A DNA stretch of 38,251 bases from Entonaema liquescens (taxonomy: Eukaryota > Ascomycota > Sordariomycetes > Xylariales > Xylariaceae), in NCBI GenBank assembly GCA_902805475.1, contig CADCSX010000024.1:1-38251 (forward strand), in the 5' to 3' direction. The translations under genes and the position numbers were made by a program. The notes beneath the pieces are model-generated. The model made no database searches. It had not been told where the DNA came from and saw nothing but the letters and a program-made list of their open reading frames with translations. This document shows, in pieces, positions 1-10,980 of the stretch; within the stretch, counting starts at the first letter, position 1; every line of letters begins with the position of its first letter.

Positions 1-615
1 AGCGTCATCGAATGCGATTCCGCGACCAGTGATGTGTACTACTCCGGCACGATGCTAGGTGAGGCATTCGAAACACAACTAAGATCTGGACGAACCAGAG
101 CAGCATCACGTATTGTGTTTCTGCGCAGGAGGACAGTGCTGTCTTAAATGCGTTGATGCGGGCTGCTGTCTGGAACCTCGTTGACTTTTCGAGGGTTATT
201 GCGATGAGAACCGGTATGTAGTAAATCTACCCCTATCTGTGCCATCGGATGGAGAAGCTAACAAGACATCGAAGGTTCTGATTTTGACCGACCCCCGCCG
301 TCGGTTAGCGCTTTTGATCATTTGCGCGTTCTCGATCAGAACGGCTTTGAAATTGCGGTCAAGAATATTTTCCTTGCCGGTGTTGAAATTATACAAGGTA
401 TTATAGCTGGCTGGAACTCTTCATATAGCGCCGGAATCGAGGCATCAAACTATATAGGAGATATCTTTGGCACGTTAGGCGGCGAACCGGACTTCGGCCC
501 CGGGAGCATATTTGGCGGGGAGGGTTTCTCAGTGGCATCAAATACGGAGGTAGGTCTAACGAAGAGGGCGGCCGTCACAGAAAGAAAAAGTGGAAAGGCA
601 GGTAGGCGGAAATAG
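1..615 (+). CDS. Purine nucleoside permease (NUP family), 3' part, cut by left window edge
   Basis: Fungal NUP proteins are reported to mediate purine nucleoside uptake. This is the C-terminal ~180 residues. Frame 1 reads SATSDVYYSGTMLGEAFE from the edge. A one-base shift near 80 leads to KIWTNQSSITYCVSAQED and then LVDFSRVIAMRTG. An intron at 214-274 (donor GTATGT, branch CTAAC at 258-262, acceptor AAG) joins this in frame to SDFDRPPPSVSAFD. The end holds the family's typical NIFLAGVEIIQG, NYIGDIFGTLGG and PDFGPGSIFGG blocks and a basic tail, stopping with TAG at 613-615. The family call comes from the pattern of these blocks. It converges on the rhodopsin gene, 428 bp away. The frame break near 78-84 is repaired by one added base. 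Confidence 0.72.
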
Positions 616-1043
616 AATGGAAGTAGAGTGTCGCATCTAATGATAAAGCGCACAAATTCTTCGCATTTGTAGATCACTTATAGTTATCCTAATTACTATC
701 TAGCTTCTAGCTTCAAGTTAGAAACTTGACGACAGCTCTAGTTTGCCCTCCGTCCCAATCATTGCGTGCCGGCTATGGCTAGTTCGCTGGCTATATAACT
801 ACATGCCAACCCGCTGTAAATATCCCGTTGAATCCAGATAATAGCAGCAGCAAGTCCAAGTCAATTAGAAGCGACACCAGACCTCGATAGAACACCAAAG
901 CGTACCCAGATCGTTATGAGCCGACGCACACATGGTCCAACAGTAGTTGATCGGCATTTGAGGTGCGGTTAGTACAGCTCATACATGGGTATGCGTTGCA
1001 GTAGGGTGACCGCCAGTAGTAGTGGCAGGACCACCGCCAACGT
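616..1043. other. Intergenic, between two convergent 3' ends
   Basis: This gap holds the 3' flanks of the permease (+) and rhodopsin (-) genes. I see no convincing reading frame, RNA gene or repeat in it. Confidence 0.6.
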
Positions 1044-1909
1044 TCACTCAGGGCCTTCGGGGTGGATGCTAGTACCAGGATTGTACTTCTCGCTGGCAAT
1101 ATGACTGCGATTCCGGATACGCAGGCCTAATTGTGAACTGCTAATCTTACGGTGACCTAAGATGAGGAGGAGACCAAAGACAGGCTTAGCTAGGATATCC
1201 AGAACGCCATAGAATATGGCCTCTCCATCAGGGTGAATGACGTTACCACCCTCGCTCAGACCCCAGGCAATAGGATAGAGGAACCAAATAAAGATGAGAA
1301 AGCTGCCACACAGCATGAAGGTTTTCTTCGGGGCTCCGCCTAGCCTTGAGGCGTGCCGTCGGGCATCAAATAGCAACTCATACGCAATGAATAATAGAGC
1401 TGCCGTTCCGAAAGCCCAGAACCCCCACTTGAACCGAGTTTGAGTTAGGGCACCGATCAGTCCAGTTATAATCATAATCTCGTCGGCGAGTAGGGTAGCC
1501 AAAATAGTCGGAGTCGGCACTCCAGCGGTAAGGAGAAGATCGAGGAGGTAAAGGCGTAGTTATGGCCCAGTCAAGGTAACGGGCATAGAAGATCTCGGGT
1601 TCCTGCAGATCCTACCCAGCGACTACCAGGTCGGACGAATTCGGCCTGAATAGGAACTTGGCCAAGATTTGACCCCATTGCGTAGTAGGCGATACATGCG
1701 ACACCAGTGATTCCAGCGGTGATGTAGTGGAATAATCGGTCACCCTGGGACTTCGTGAATGACAGACCCATGAAGAGATAGAGAGTACAGGCACCCATTA
1801 AGGCGCATACGGCATAATACCAATTTGAGCCGTGGTTTGTGATTTCCAAATTGGCATGCTGGCCAACGACGCTATTGATATTAAGTGCTTGATTTCCGGG
1901 CCCAGACAT
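1044..1909 (-). CDS. carO: Microbial (type I) rhodopsin, CarO-like, light-driven proton pump candidate
   Basis: A seven-helix membrane protein that binds retinal on a lysine. Helix 1 follows an N-terminus rich in polar residues (NQALNINSVVGQ). Then come the helix-C signature RYLDWAITTPL..LLDLLL, with Asp at both the proton-acceptor and proton-donor positions (D85 and D96 of bacteriorhodopsin), the ADEIMIITGLIGALT helix, and VLDILAKPVFGLLL carrying the Schiff-base lysine (codon 1185-1187). The ATG at 1907-1909 is chosen because the frame upstream opens only with GTG. Two frame breaks interrupt it, near 1592-1598 (a GA step looks lost) and 1546-1552, both just around the helix-C motif. No intron is needed. 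It is divergent from the retinal-forming oxygenase at 3232. Known family: fungal CarO/NOP-1. Inference: a pump, because both carboxylates are present. Confidence 0.9.
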
Positions 1910-3231
1910 TTTAGCGGTGATATGCACAGAAGATTTTAGATGGTGGTTGGATAGAGTCGCTGGGTTACAGCATGCGGGTTTTGTAGCTGAGTCTTGGTTA
2001 ATGATTGAAAGCCGGATGTAGGGCAGGATATTTGAATGCGAGATCCAACCCAGAAGAAAGCGTCGATAATCTTGCCAGTAATGACTTCAGTATCTCGTAG
2101 AGCACGCCGAAACATTATTAGATGATATGATCATGTCATATTGCTGCAATGTTGGGACAATGCCGAGCTGTCCCTTTTTGCAAAGCGCCACTATGTCCTC
2201 ATGAATGCGATGTCTATGACGAACTCTCGGTCAAGGGGATATAACCTAGATTAAGGGTCAACTAAACTTCATGTTTAATAACAAGAAACTTTACCTTAGG
2301 AGAAGACACCGCGTTACTCTAGGGTTCTTTAGGTTAGGATAGATTCAGGGGTTAGATGGTTAGATACTGACTCAACACAACCAGGGGTATGTGCAATTCC
2401 ATTGCTGGTATACCACGTAGGCAAGGATTTCCATGTGAATGAACCAAAATCAAATAAACCTCGTAAGTAGACTTCCCTGTCGTCGCAAGATTTAAGTTTT
2501 AATAGTAGTGCTGTCCATCTCTAGTCCCCGAATTAGCCGGTTGCGAAATTCGTGATATCACCCACCTAGACAATGGTGATAACGAATAATAATACCTCGC
2601 ACAAGCCTTTACTAGTAGGCTGATATTGTAGACCGAAATGCAGGCCGGAAAAGGGGGACATGCTCCCTTTACTGCTCTGCCCATACATTTCCTCGGTGAT
2701 TTGTAATGCTTCAGTTACTGGCATATCGAATGATGATGCGTTGCTATTTCCAAGTGCGGCCATGTTCCTGCTAGCCGAACGCCGGGTTCTCTATATCCCA
2801 ATTGCATCATGGGCTTTCTGGCCATGTGGCCCATTTCCGAGGAGTTGCAAGTCCTAATGAAGCATTCAGGGCACCCCGGCTCTTGCTTCGCAGATTAGGT
2901 TATTATTCATCAAACTACCTCATTATGTAGCTTGATTATCCCTTTTCATTTTCGACTCATGTCGTCATAGTATTCCAACCACTCATTATACATTGTTTGT
3001 ATAAGTGATGTTAAACGAAGATGGAGGGAAGATCGATGAAGCCTGACCAGGAATTGACATGTATGAGTAGCTTGAACCTTGATCTAAAAACAGTCCACAG
3101 TAATCTTTATATTATTGGCGGGATGTAAAACCGATGGATGGTTATAGGAGTCAATACTGGTCTCTCCGACGTAAATTTATTAGATATCGTCCTCTGATGG
3201 TCGACCCGTAGCTATGTGAATTAGCCAAATC
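1910..3231. promoter_or_regulatory. Shared divergent upstream region of the rhodopsin and carotenoid oxygenase genes
   Basis: About 1.3 kb separates the two divergent starts, so both promoters must lie here. It is AT-rich. A GATCGA element sits at 3031-3036, about 200 bp before the oxygenase ATG, and a near-palindrome ATGATCAT lies around 2128. GATC-type boxes are known to be bound by the White Collar photoreceptor complex in fungi, but such short motifs occur by chance. Short open frames at 2499-2857 show no family signature and are not called. Confidence 0.4.
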
Positions 3232-5196
3232 ATGGCGGGACAAAGACGAGATCCCCATCCGTAAGTAGCTAGATGGAGCTCGAAAGGATACCCAATACTC
3301 ACCGCCAAATAGATATCTGACTGGCAATTTTGCACCCATCAAGCGAACTCAGACACTAATACGATGCTCCGGTACGGAAAAATCCCAAGGGAACTCGCGG
3401 GAGGTCAATACGTCCGCAATGGTGGGAACCCGACCAACAATAACGGCCTAGAGAGCGATTCACACTGGTTTGATGGTGACGGCATGGTCACCGGTGTCTT
3501 CTTTAGGCGCGAAGATAAATGCGGCAATATTGAGCCAGAATTCGCGAATCAATACATCTTGACAGATGTGTACTTGAACGCCAAGGACAACGACAATTTG
3601 AAGAGGCCTCTACTCCCTAGTATAGCAACACTTCTCAGCGCCCCATTGGTAACTATTATTTTGGAAGTGCTTAGGACATTGCTTCTCGTATGTCTATCGA
3701 GATTACCAGGTTCTAAATGTGCCGTCAAGAGGATAAGCGTCGCCAATACCGGTGTGATATATCATGACGGTAGAGCTCTAGCGACCTGTGAAAGCGGACC
3801 ACCAATGAGATTTCATCTTCCTAGCCTGGAGACAATTGGGTGGTACAATGGTCGAAAAGCAGAGAATGAGATGAATATGAGTAATTTGAATAGTCGACCA
3901 GGCTTCGGTGGAAATGGATTGATGGCGTTTATGAAAGAGTGGACAACCGGGCACCCGCATTTCGACCCTGTCACAAAAGAGCTCATCTTATTCCATGCTG
4001 TCTTCATCAAGCCATTCGTTCACTATTCGATAGTCCCATCGATTAGATATCCGGCTAAGGCAAGTGGTTTAGGTTCGAGATTGGACATACCCATTCCGGG
4101 AATGAGGTCGCCTAAAATGATGCACGACTTTGGGGTTGCGGCGCGTCATACGATCATAATGGATCTACCTTTATCTCTAAACCCTATAAACAGTGTGAGA
4201 GGGAAACCAATTATTTCATATGACCCGACGGAGAGGTCCCGATATGGTGTCTTTCCTCGGTATGAACCACATAAGATACAATGGTTCGAAACCAATCCGT
4301 GCGTCGTCTTTCATACGGCCAACTGCTGGGAGACTGGGCCAGTACTACCAGAAGTCGAAACGTGTGTCCATCTTCTTGTTTGCCGTCTTACTTCAGCATC
4401 AATTGTGTATAGTGCCGGTGCACTGACACCCCCCGAGACTAAACCAGTACCTCCGGAATACTTGGAAGAGGAGCAATGCAGGCTCTACTACTATAGCTTT
4501 CCGCTCGTCAAATCCCAAACAGATGATGCACCAATGATCAGAAATCAGTGGGCACTGTCAGCTATTCCCTTTGAATTCCCGACGGTATCACCATCTCACG
4601 CCATGAACTTAGCCCGTTACATATATGGCTGCAGCACGGGCGGCATGTCCTATTCTGCAGCCCTCGGAAAAGGGGCCAAAATCGCGTACTTAGCAAAGAT
4701 AGATGCAGCAACGTTGATTGATCGAGGTATTACTCACCCGCCACAACAGATCAAAGGCTGTGTCGATACCCGAAGCGTTAACGAGGTAATGCAGAGTACA
4801 GACGAAAATGACCCGGTAAGGCTCTTTCAAATGCCCAAAGGTTGGTTCGCACAGGAACCGCGTTTTGTACCGCGAACAAATCCCGCGACGGAGGATGACG
4901 GTTGGTTACTTACTTACGTGTTTGACGAATCCCAACTAGACGATAAAGGTGAATGTCGCGAAGACGCCGTTAGCGAACTTTGGATTATCAACGCTATAAA
5001 CATGAAACATATCGTGGCGAGAGTTAGATTACCACAAAGGGTGCCTTATGGTTTACATGGCGCGTGGTTTTCAGAAGAAGATATTGCTGGGCAGAAACCA
5101 TTCGATGCGATTAGGCGGGAGACACCTACATCCGAGGTTGATAGGCGAAGTCTATTATCAACTATAAGGAATGCTATTGAGAAATGGGTCGGGTGA
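3232..5196 (+). CDS. carX: Retinal-forming carotenoid oxygenase, CarX-like
   Basis: A non-heme Fe(II) carotenoid cleavage dioxygenase; CarX enzymes split beta-carotene symmetrically to retinal. Exon 1 (3232-3260) encodes MAGQRRDPHP. The intron is 3261-3312 (52 nt, GTAAGT donor, CTCAC branch, TAG end). Exon 2 resumes with YLTGNFAPI, the family's N-terminal block. One base appears missing at 3369-3372, before YGKIPRELAGGQYVRNGGNP. From there the frame is open for about 600 residues. The four iron-binding histidines are visible in TTGHPHFD, MMHDFG, VFHTAN and GLHGAW (residues 197, 254, 317 and 565 counted from the ATG at 3364). DGDGMVTG, SVANTGVIYHDGRALA and LYYYSFPL also match. Length (~630 aa) is a little below Fusarium CarX, mainly through a shorter loop after VYSAGAL. 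The ATG at 3364 is internal, not the start. Confidence 0.92.
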
Positions 5197-6007
5197 TGGA
5201 GAAGCATCGTGAAACTTATTTGCTCGGTACTTTGACCGTACGGTACCCCTTAATTGTGATACGTGAGTTGGCCAACGGTAAACCTTATGTTTGTCTATTT
5301 TGGCCATCTGTCTATCTAGCGTTGTAATTTATGGTGGCAACGAATTAAAATTGTTGGTGTTTCTGCTTCGCCAAATTTTGAATGTTTTAGGCATTCTACA
5401 AATTACGTCATAACAGCAAGGGCCTTTCAACGGAAGGCGAGAACTTACCACCATAAGGTTACTTTAGGTAGTAGGCACGTACAATACGGGTAAGAGGGGC
5501 TCAAAAAAAGGCAGCTCACAAGACCTTAGACTGCTATGTAATCCTTTAGCGTATTCCGGGGAGACGCTTTCGATCTGATTTGCCGCTAAAATTTAATATG
5601 TCTCCTTTGTCCATTGTCCAAACATATAAAAAGAACCATACCAAAGCAAAGAAAACACAACGTTTATCAACTAGTTAATGAAGAACATTCTCTTTTATAC
5701 TACTTCCTCCATCCCTTATTTATTATATAGTATAAGATGATTCATTCGAACCACCAATCCTCGTGATTACCACGTCTCTTCAGTTTCCGCTGTCATTCCA
5801 TGATAGCTTAGCTGTCGCGTAATGGAGTTGATCCCGTATACATCTCGAGATGGTCGTGAAATCGTGCTGTACGTCATTTCCCTTCTCTCATTTATAATAC
5901 CCCGCCATGATGACTGGTCGTCTTAGCTCTAGTTGAGGTGGATGAGGACCGAATCTAAATTTATATTTTTATCAATATGTCCACTGTGTGATATTTGTTA
6001 GTTTCTA
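5197..6007. other. Intergenic, upstream of the kinase gene
   Basis: AT-rich sequence holding the 3' flank of the carotenoid oxygenase and the promoter of the kinase. The kinase's true first exon should lie near the right end. ATG at 5977 (M-S-T-V) with a weak GT donor at 5988 and an acceptor at 6027 would join in frame to RRHRNAIVV, but that intron would be only 40 nt, so it is unproven. Confidence 0.35.
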
Positions 6008-8152
6008 TTGCTAAATGTATTCGTTAGACGACATCGCAATGCTATCGTTGTCCGTGATCCTTCGTCGCAACGCCTCGAAATTCGAGGTAACGCCTTGACA
6101 GAATGTCCCGCCTGTCATCAACCTCTCCGCCCACCCTCACCCGACCGACATTTCGATCCTCCGACTCCAAATGAATCTTACGTCGACCCAAATTACTTTC
6201 GCATGCTCCAAGCAGGGCATGACGAAGATGCGCAACATGCTCAACGGCAGCCTCCACCGAGTCCCATACGTCGACTAACACAACCCACATTGCCAAGCGG
6301 TGGTCCGAGGCCCCAGGAAGTCGACGATGCCGAGTTCATATCCAGCTCACCAGCCCCTCAGGAGGGAGCACGAATAAGAAGAGATGCATTCAGTCCAGAT
6401 TATTTTAAGAGGTTCTTCGTCGAAGAAAAGGAACTTGGCCGAGGAGGTAAAGGTGTCGTACTCTTGGTGCGCCACGAGATCGACGGATGCGCTCTTGGTC
6501 ACTTCGCATGCAAGCGGGTTCCCGTGGGGACGATCATGCATGGCTGGAGAAAGTCTTGATAGAGGTTGAGCTACTTGCCAAGCTTTCACATCCTAACCTA
6601 GTGTCTTATCGACACGTTTGGCTTGAAGATGTTAAGATGAACCGCTTCGGGCCAAGTGTTGCTTGCGCCTTTATCCTCCAACAATACTGCAATGGCGGCG
6701 ACTTGCTGCGCTATGTAGTTGGGGATGGGCCTAAGCAAACCACAAAAGAGGATCTCAAAGCTCAAATGCGCCGCAAGTCAAGAGGCAACGCTGAGCGACC
6801 TCGTGATCTCTCCTCTCTACGCCGTTTATCGTTTGAAGAGATATATTCTCTCTTCAAAGACGTTACCTCGGGTCTCGCCTATCTTCATGGTGCTAATTAT
6901 ATACACCGTGACTTAAAGCCTAGCAATTGCCTCTTACACCACGAAAATGGAAAGGTCACTTGTTTAATCAGTGACTTTGGTGAAGTGCAGCCTGGAAACG
7001 CTATCAGAAACTCGACAGGTACAACTGGCACAATTTCATACTGTGCTCCGGAAGTCCTAAGGAGAGATGCCGAGGGTCGTCTTGGTAATTTCACGACCAA
7101 GTCTGACGTGTTCTCTTTGGGTATGGTTCTTTACTTCTTATGCTTCGGTCGACTTCCTTGTAAACGCCAATGCCGTTCAAGAAGAACTTGAAGACATTGA
7201 CCTGCTCCGAGCGGAAATTGCGGATTGGAAAGGCTTTCGAGATGAAAGGCGGGAGCGACCCGACTTACCTTCCAAGCTCTACCAGCTACTTAAGAAGATG
7301 CTAGCTCTTAATCCCGCCGAACGGCCTAGTGCTACGGAAGTGCTTAGTGTGATGAATCACGAACCGTATTATGGTGGCCTACGAGGACGAAGTACAAGCC
7401 CTTCTATCGGGCTCCAAGGACGACGGATTCAAAATCTTGATTCGCCTATGCCTCCTAGTACACCCATTCCTGATCCTCAGAAGCATCATCGTCATATCTT
7501 GACTCCCGAGGAAGTCGTGACATCTCCTAGCGAAGGGAACTCACCATCCACAAGCCATTTACCCGAAATGGATTTCCGTAGCAGTCTTCAAAAGTACGGC
7601 ACACCTAGCACACCTCGACATCGCCCACAAGCCATGACAATTTCACGAAGTCATGAAAATCTTTTCCGTTCATCTCCAGAGCGAGGTCGTTCTACTGGGA
7701 TCGCCCATTCGCAGCCATCTCCTACTCTGCACACCCGCTGTTATTAGCACCTCCGGTAGGTGCATTGGGGATGCCGGGGCAGCAGATCCGAGGCGGCCGA
7801 TGTTATTCGTAATCACGCCCACTGGATAATGTTTGCCCTTCGACTACTTGTATTCTTCGTCAAAGTTGTATCACTAGCCAGAGCATGCTGGCCTTTTACT
7901 GTCAATCTCGGGGTCGGGGTATTCCTTCTCGGCCTGGCGGGAATTGATCTTAGTATACCTGTACAGAGTGACGCATTCTTATCCAGTCACGAAAGAGGCC
8001 GACACAGACCTATTCAATCCGGCCTACCACTTTGGAGCTGGGGTTTGAGAGGCAGTTTTGTATTGCTCACGGTCCATTTCGTTGCCATGTGGGCTCTCTC
8101 TGGTATGGGTGTCTTGTGTGTTTCATTTGGGGACAGTTGGTCGAATTGGTAA
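6008..8152 (+). CDS. IKS1: IKS1-type serine/threonine protein kinase with C-terminal membrane segments
   Basis: A protein kinase of the fungal IKS family. In order: RRHRNAIVVRDPSSQRLEIR; a CPAC motif (about residues 33-36); a Pro-rich linker; the glycine loop GRGGKGVV; ACKRVPVG with the ATP-binding Lys; LIEVELLAKLSHPNLVSYRH; FILQQYCNGGDLL; the catalytic loop HRDLKPSN (Asp codon 6910); SDFGE (Asp codon 6972); GTISYCAPE; then LKKMLALNPAERPSA. The C-terminus has three hydrophobic stretches (FALRLLVFFVKVVSL, FTVNLGVGVFLLGLAG and FVLLTVHFVAMWAL), as in fungal homologues. No in-frame ATG precedes the conserved N-terminus, so an upstream exon is missing and 6008 (TTG) only marks the open frame. Four frame breaks: 6526-6529 (one G short; repair gives VGDDHAW), about 7155-7160, 7733-7738, and about 7790-7800. 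None can be an intron. Confidence 0.85.
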
Positions 8153-8924
8153 TTTGCAAAACCGACTCAATTACATTGCAGTCATATACATCATGACGTG
8201 AATGTCTGTTATGTAATTTTTTTTTGTCTCGCTTATACCCCAAAGAGCCGAGAGAAATGACGATCAAAGTTCCCGCCCGAGAAGGTTTACTGGGAAGATG
8301 AAATAATTTAAGGTAACCCTCCGCGGCCCCTTGCACTCATACGTCTTATGCATGCATGATATGCCTGAGACCTCTTAACTCGTTGCCTACGATCCGCGAG
8401 CGATATCAAAACCGCTTATAATTACTCGTTTCCTCATTACGCGCTAGACTTACAAGTTTTACGTCTATTCCTAACAGTTTCCAGTGCGAGACGAGAAGGC
8501 GACTAAAACAACTATTCCTCTTTTAATTATGGTACGACTACGAGGACCGTGTTAGCGCACGCCGTATCACCGCGTTTTTTACAAGTGTAAGGAGGCAACT
8601 AATAATTCTTGTGTGACTATCAACGGCGACACTGGAAAACATAGGACTGATTTGGACACGGGTCGGTATTGGGGTTGAGTCAGGATGATTGGTAGAAGAA
8701 AAAATATGCTTGAGACTCTTTTCTTTACTCCTTAGAACTTGCAAATTCTAAAGGCCAGATATTAGCTACCTAATTAATATAGATATTTCTCAGCAATTCT
8801 ATTCTCAGCAATTCTAGGGATATTAAACGTAGGTGTCCCTAACATAGTAAGCAAACGACTAACAGAATCATCTAGCTATCTTGAAACCTCACAGCACTGT
8901 CCGAACTATCCCAGCATGCCCAAT
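8153..8924. other. Intergenic, convergent 3' flanks, with a 15-nt tandem repeat
   Basis: No supported gene between the kinase and the epimerase, whose 3' ends face each other. A perfect two-copy tandem repeat of a 15-nt unit (TTCTCAGCAATTCTA) lies at 8787-8816. Confidence 0.6.
8787..8816. repeat. Two-copy perfect 15-nt tandem repeat
   Basis: TTCTCAGCAATTCTA at 8787-8801 is repeated exactly at 8802-8816, in non-coding sequence between two convergent genes. Confidence 0.85.
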
Positions 8925-9964
8925 TCAGTTCTTAGGGCCAGTGAGTACATTTGCCAACCTCTCCTTCACCCTTAGCACACCCTCATGGCCCCTCCGAGCT
9001 GCCTCCTCGTACGCCATGCGGTGCGTGTAGGTTTTCCCAGAACAGCAACCTCTTGTCCGTCCACCCCGTTAGTTGTCGTATCTTGGTGCTGTCGACCCAC
9101 TGGCTGTGACCGAGCGCAATGTACGCGGACCAATCGACCTTAGCTCCAGCCGGCGCTCGCACTACGTCGCTCAGCCCGTACTCGGTCTTCAAAGCTTCGG
9201 CAATCATCCCAAGCGTCTCGTACTCCGCAGCCGAGATATTAAAGCACTGTCCCGCAACAGCGCTACGATCTGCGTGTTCAGCAAGAGCGACATACGCTTC
9301 CGCGCAGTCGTCGATATGGCACCCGTGGATAATCGTGCCGAAATCAAACGGGAGTTCTAGGGTCTTCGAATCGGCTCGTGCCGCGGAAGCCGCGACCTCG
9401 AATGCTAGCCCGTAGTAGCTGCTGTCGTAGCCGTACACGGGTGTGGGTCGCAGGACCGCGGCGTCGAATAAGTCGGCGTGCTCGAAGGCCCGGAGGGTCC
9501 CGAAGGCGCGCTCTTTATTAGATCTAGGGGCTGGAGCGGTGAGGTCTCGGTATGTGGCGCGAGGTCTGCGGATCCGTGGACTCCTGTCGATCCGTAGTCC
9601 TTGCACCCGGAGCTGATGAGCACGAGGGGCGGATACCGTTGTCGTTGGACGTTGCGGCGAGCTTGCGGATTAGGAAGAGGACCGCGTCGTAGTGTGCTCC
9701 GAAGGGGAACTCCGTGCACGAGACGATGGCGTCGAGGGTCTTGGTATACTTAGCTAGGTCCTCTGGGAACGTGGCGTCTTTGGAGATGGAGCCGATGATA
9801 GGGATGATCTCATCTGAGTATAAATCCCCAGCAGCTTCAGGGCGGCGGATCAGTCCGTAGACGCGCCAGCCAGCGCGGACGAAGGCACGGCATACGGCGG
9901 AGCCGATGTACCCGTTTGCACCGGTCACCAAGACGGATTTCTTGGGAGAAGTGGATGTAGCCAT
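8925..9964 (-). CDS. NAD(P)-dependent epimerase/dehydratase-like (extended SDR)
   Basis: A Rossmann-fold short-chain dehydrogenase of the extended type; the substrate is unknown. It starts MATSTSPKKSVLVTGANGYI, where TGANGYIGSAVCRAF is the dinucleotide-binding glycine motif. LVLISSGCKDYG is the strand carrying the catalytic Ser. NKERAFGTLRAFEH, AVLRPTPVYGYDSSYYG and IIHGCHIDDCAEAYVALAEHA are typical of fungal members. The frame break near 9626-9629 is repaired by one base in a G/C run, the one near 9514-9522 by one base. A third near 9014-9024 hides the true C-terminus RMAYEEAARRGHEGVL..., ending at TGA 8925-8927; without it the protein would end falsely at 8983. The usual YxxxK catalytic pair is not clearly visible. 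The gene is clearly richer in GC than its flanks. Confidence 0.8.
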
Positions 9965-10980
9965 GGTGACGTCACTGAAGCGTTATGTCTAAAGATCTCG
10001 CTATTTACTAGGTACTGGTACCGTCATTTTGAAGTCAGGATGAGAATCAGACTTTATATATACTATCTCTAAGTTTTACTCTACAAGCTATCGATGCTAT
10101 TGATACCATTGAAGACAATAGGGAATTTGTAATCACTACGTTATGAAGAAGCGCTTTGAGTTGGTGATAGCCGGGCAGATTCGCGATGCGTCCAAGTCGG
10201 AGCAATAGAGGCTCCGCACGATATCTATGGATTACCAAACCCTCTTTAGAAAAATGGTACGGATTGTGGAACCACCTTCGGATGTAGTTTATCCTGTTAT
10301 GGTTGGGGTGCTCAGGGGTTGGACGAACTTGTGAAGAACTTCATATACCAATCCGGAATAGCTGCTTAACGCATTAAACTTCAGTTTCAAGCATTTTCAC
10401 GTATTGTCAGTTCTTGCTGCACATATTTCAACGGTGTGACACTGCATTGGTGATGGGGTGACATTTCCGCCGTCTTATGAAGCAACATGCAAATTACAAA
10501 TACATACCTTCTATCTACGAACCCAAAAGATTTTGACTTAAGTCGTTCTATGTTATTTGCTCGATGGTATTACCAGTATACGGGTAATTCTCGCCTACAT
10601 TCAAGCGACGAGGGTTGTGGACTCGATTGATTGCCCAGGTATGGTGCAACAGGAAAATTGAATCATTGGCGCCATTGCGATATTGGATTATCGACTTCAT
10701 TACACCAACTCACAAAGGATTGAACAGATGAGTAGAATATTTTGAATTTTATACGACATGAACATATATAGGATAAGTGCACACAGTATCACTCAATAAC
10801 CCCTAATTGCCTACTATCCTGGGTATCTCTGATGATATGACCAGATGAGCTAACGCTGACGCCGAAACTTCCATGACGCTTGCTAAACCGATTGAAAAAC
10901 ACAATATAAAATGACCTCAAGATGACTGCAATAGACCTAGCAGTGTAGGGGTAACCTGGAATTGCTGGTTAGCCAACCAG
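9965..10980. other. Intergenic, no gene seen
   Basis: AT-rich sequence between the epimerase start and the next minus-strand gene's end. Short open frames here show no composition or motif evidence for coding. Confidence 0.55.

Noticed and set aside
2499..2857. Overlapping short frames on both strands in the rhodopsin/oxygenase upstream region
   Set aside because: No recognisable domain. A possible splice pair would give an intron of only 30 nt. Both strands are open in the same place, as expected by chance.
6500..6580. Programmed ribosomal frameshifting or intronic explanation for the kinase and other breaks
   Set aside because: Breaks occur at about 40 unrelated sites, with no slippery heptamer or downstream structure in common. 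At most sites the conserved residues on both sides abut with no room for an intron.
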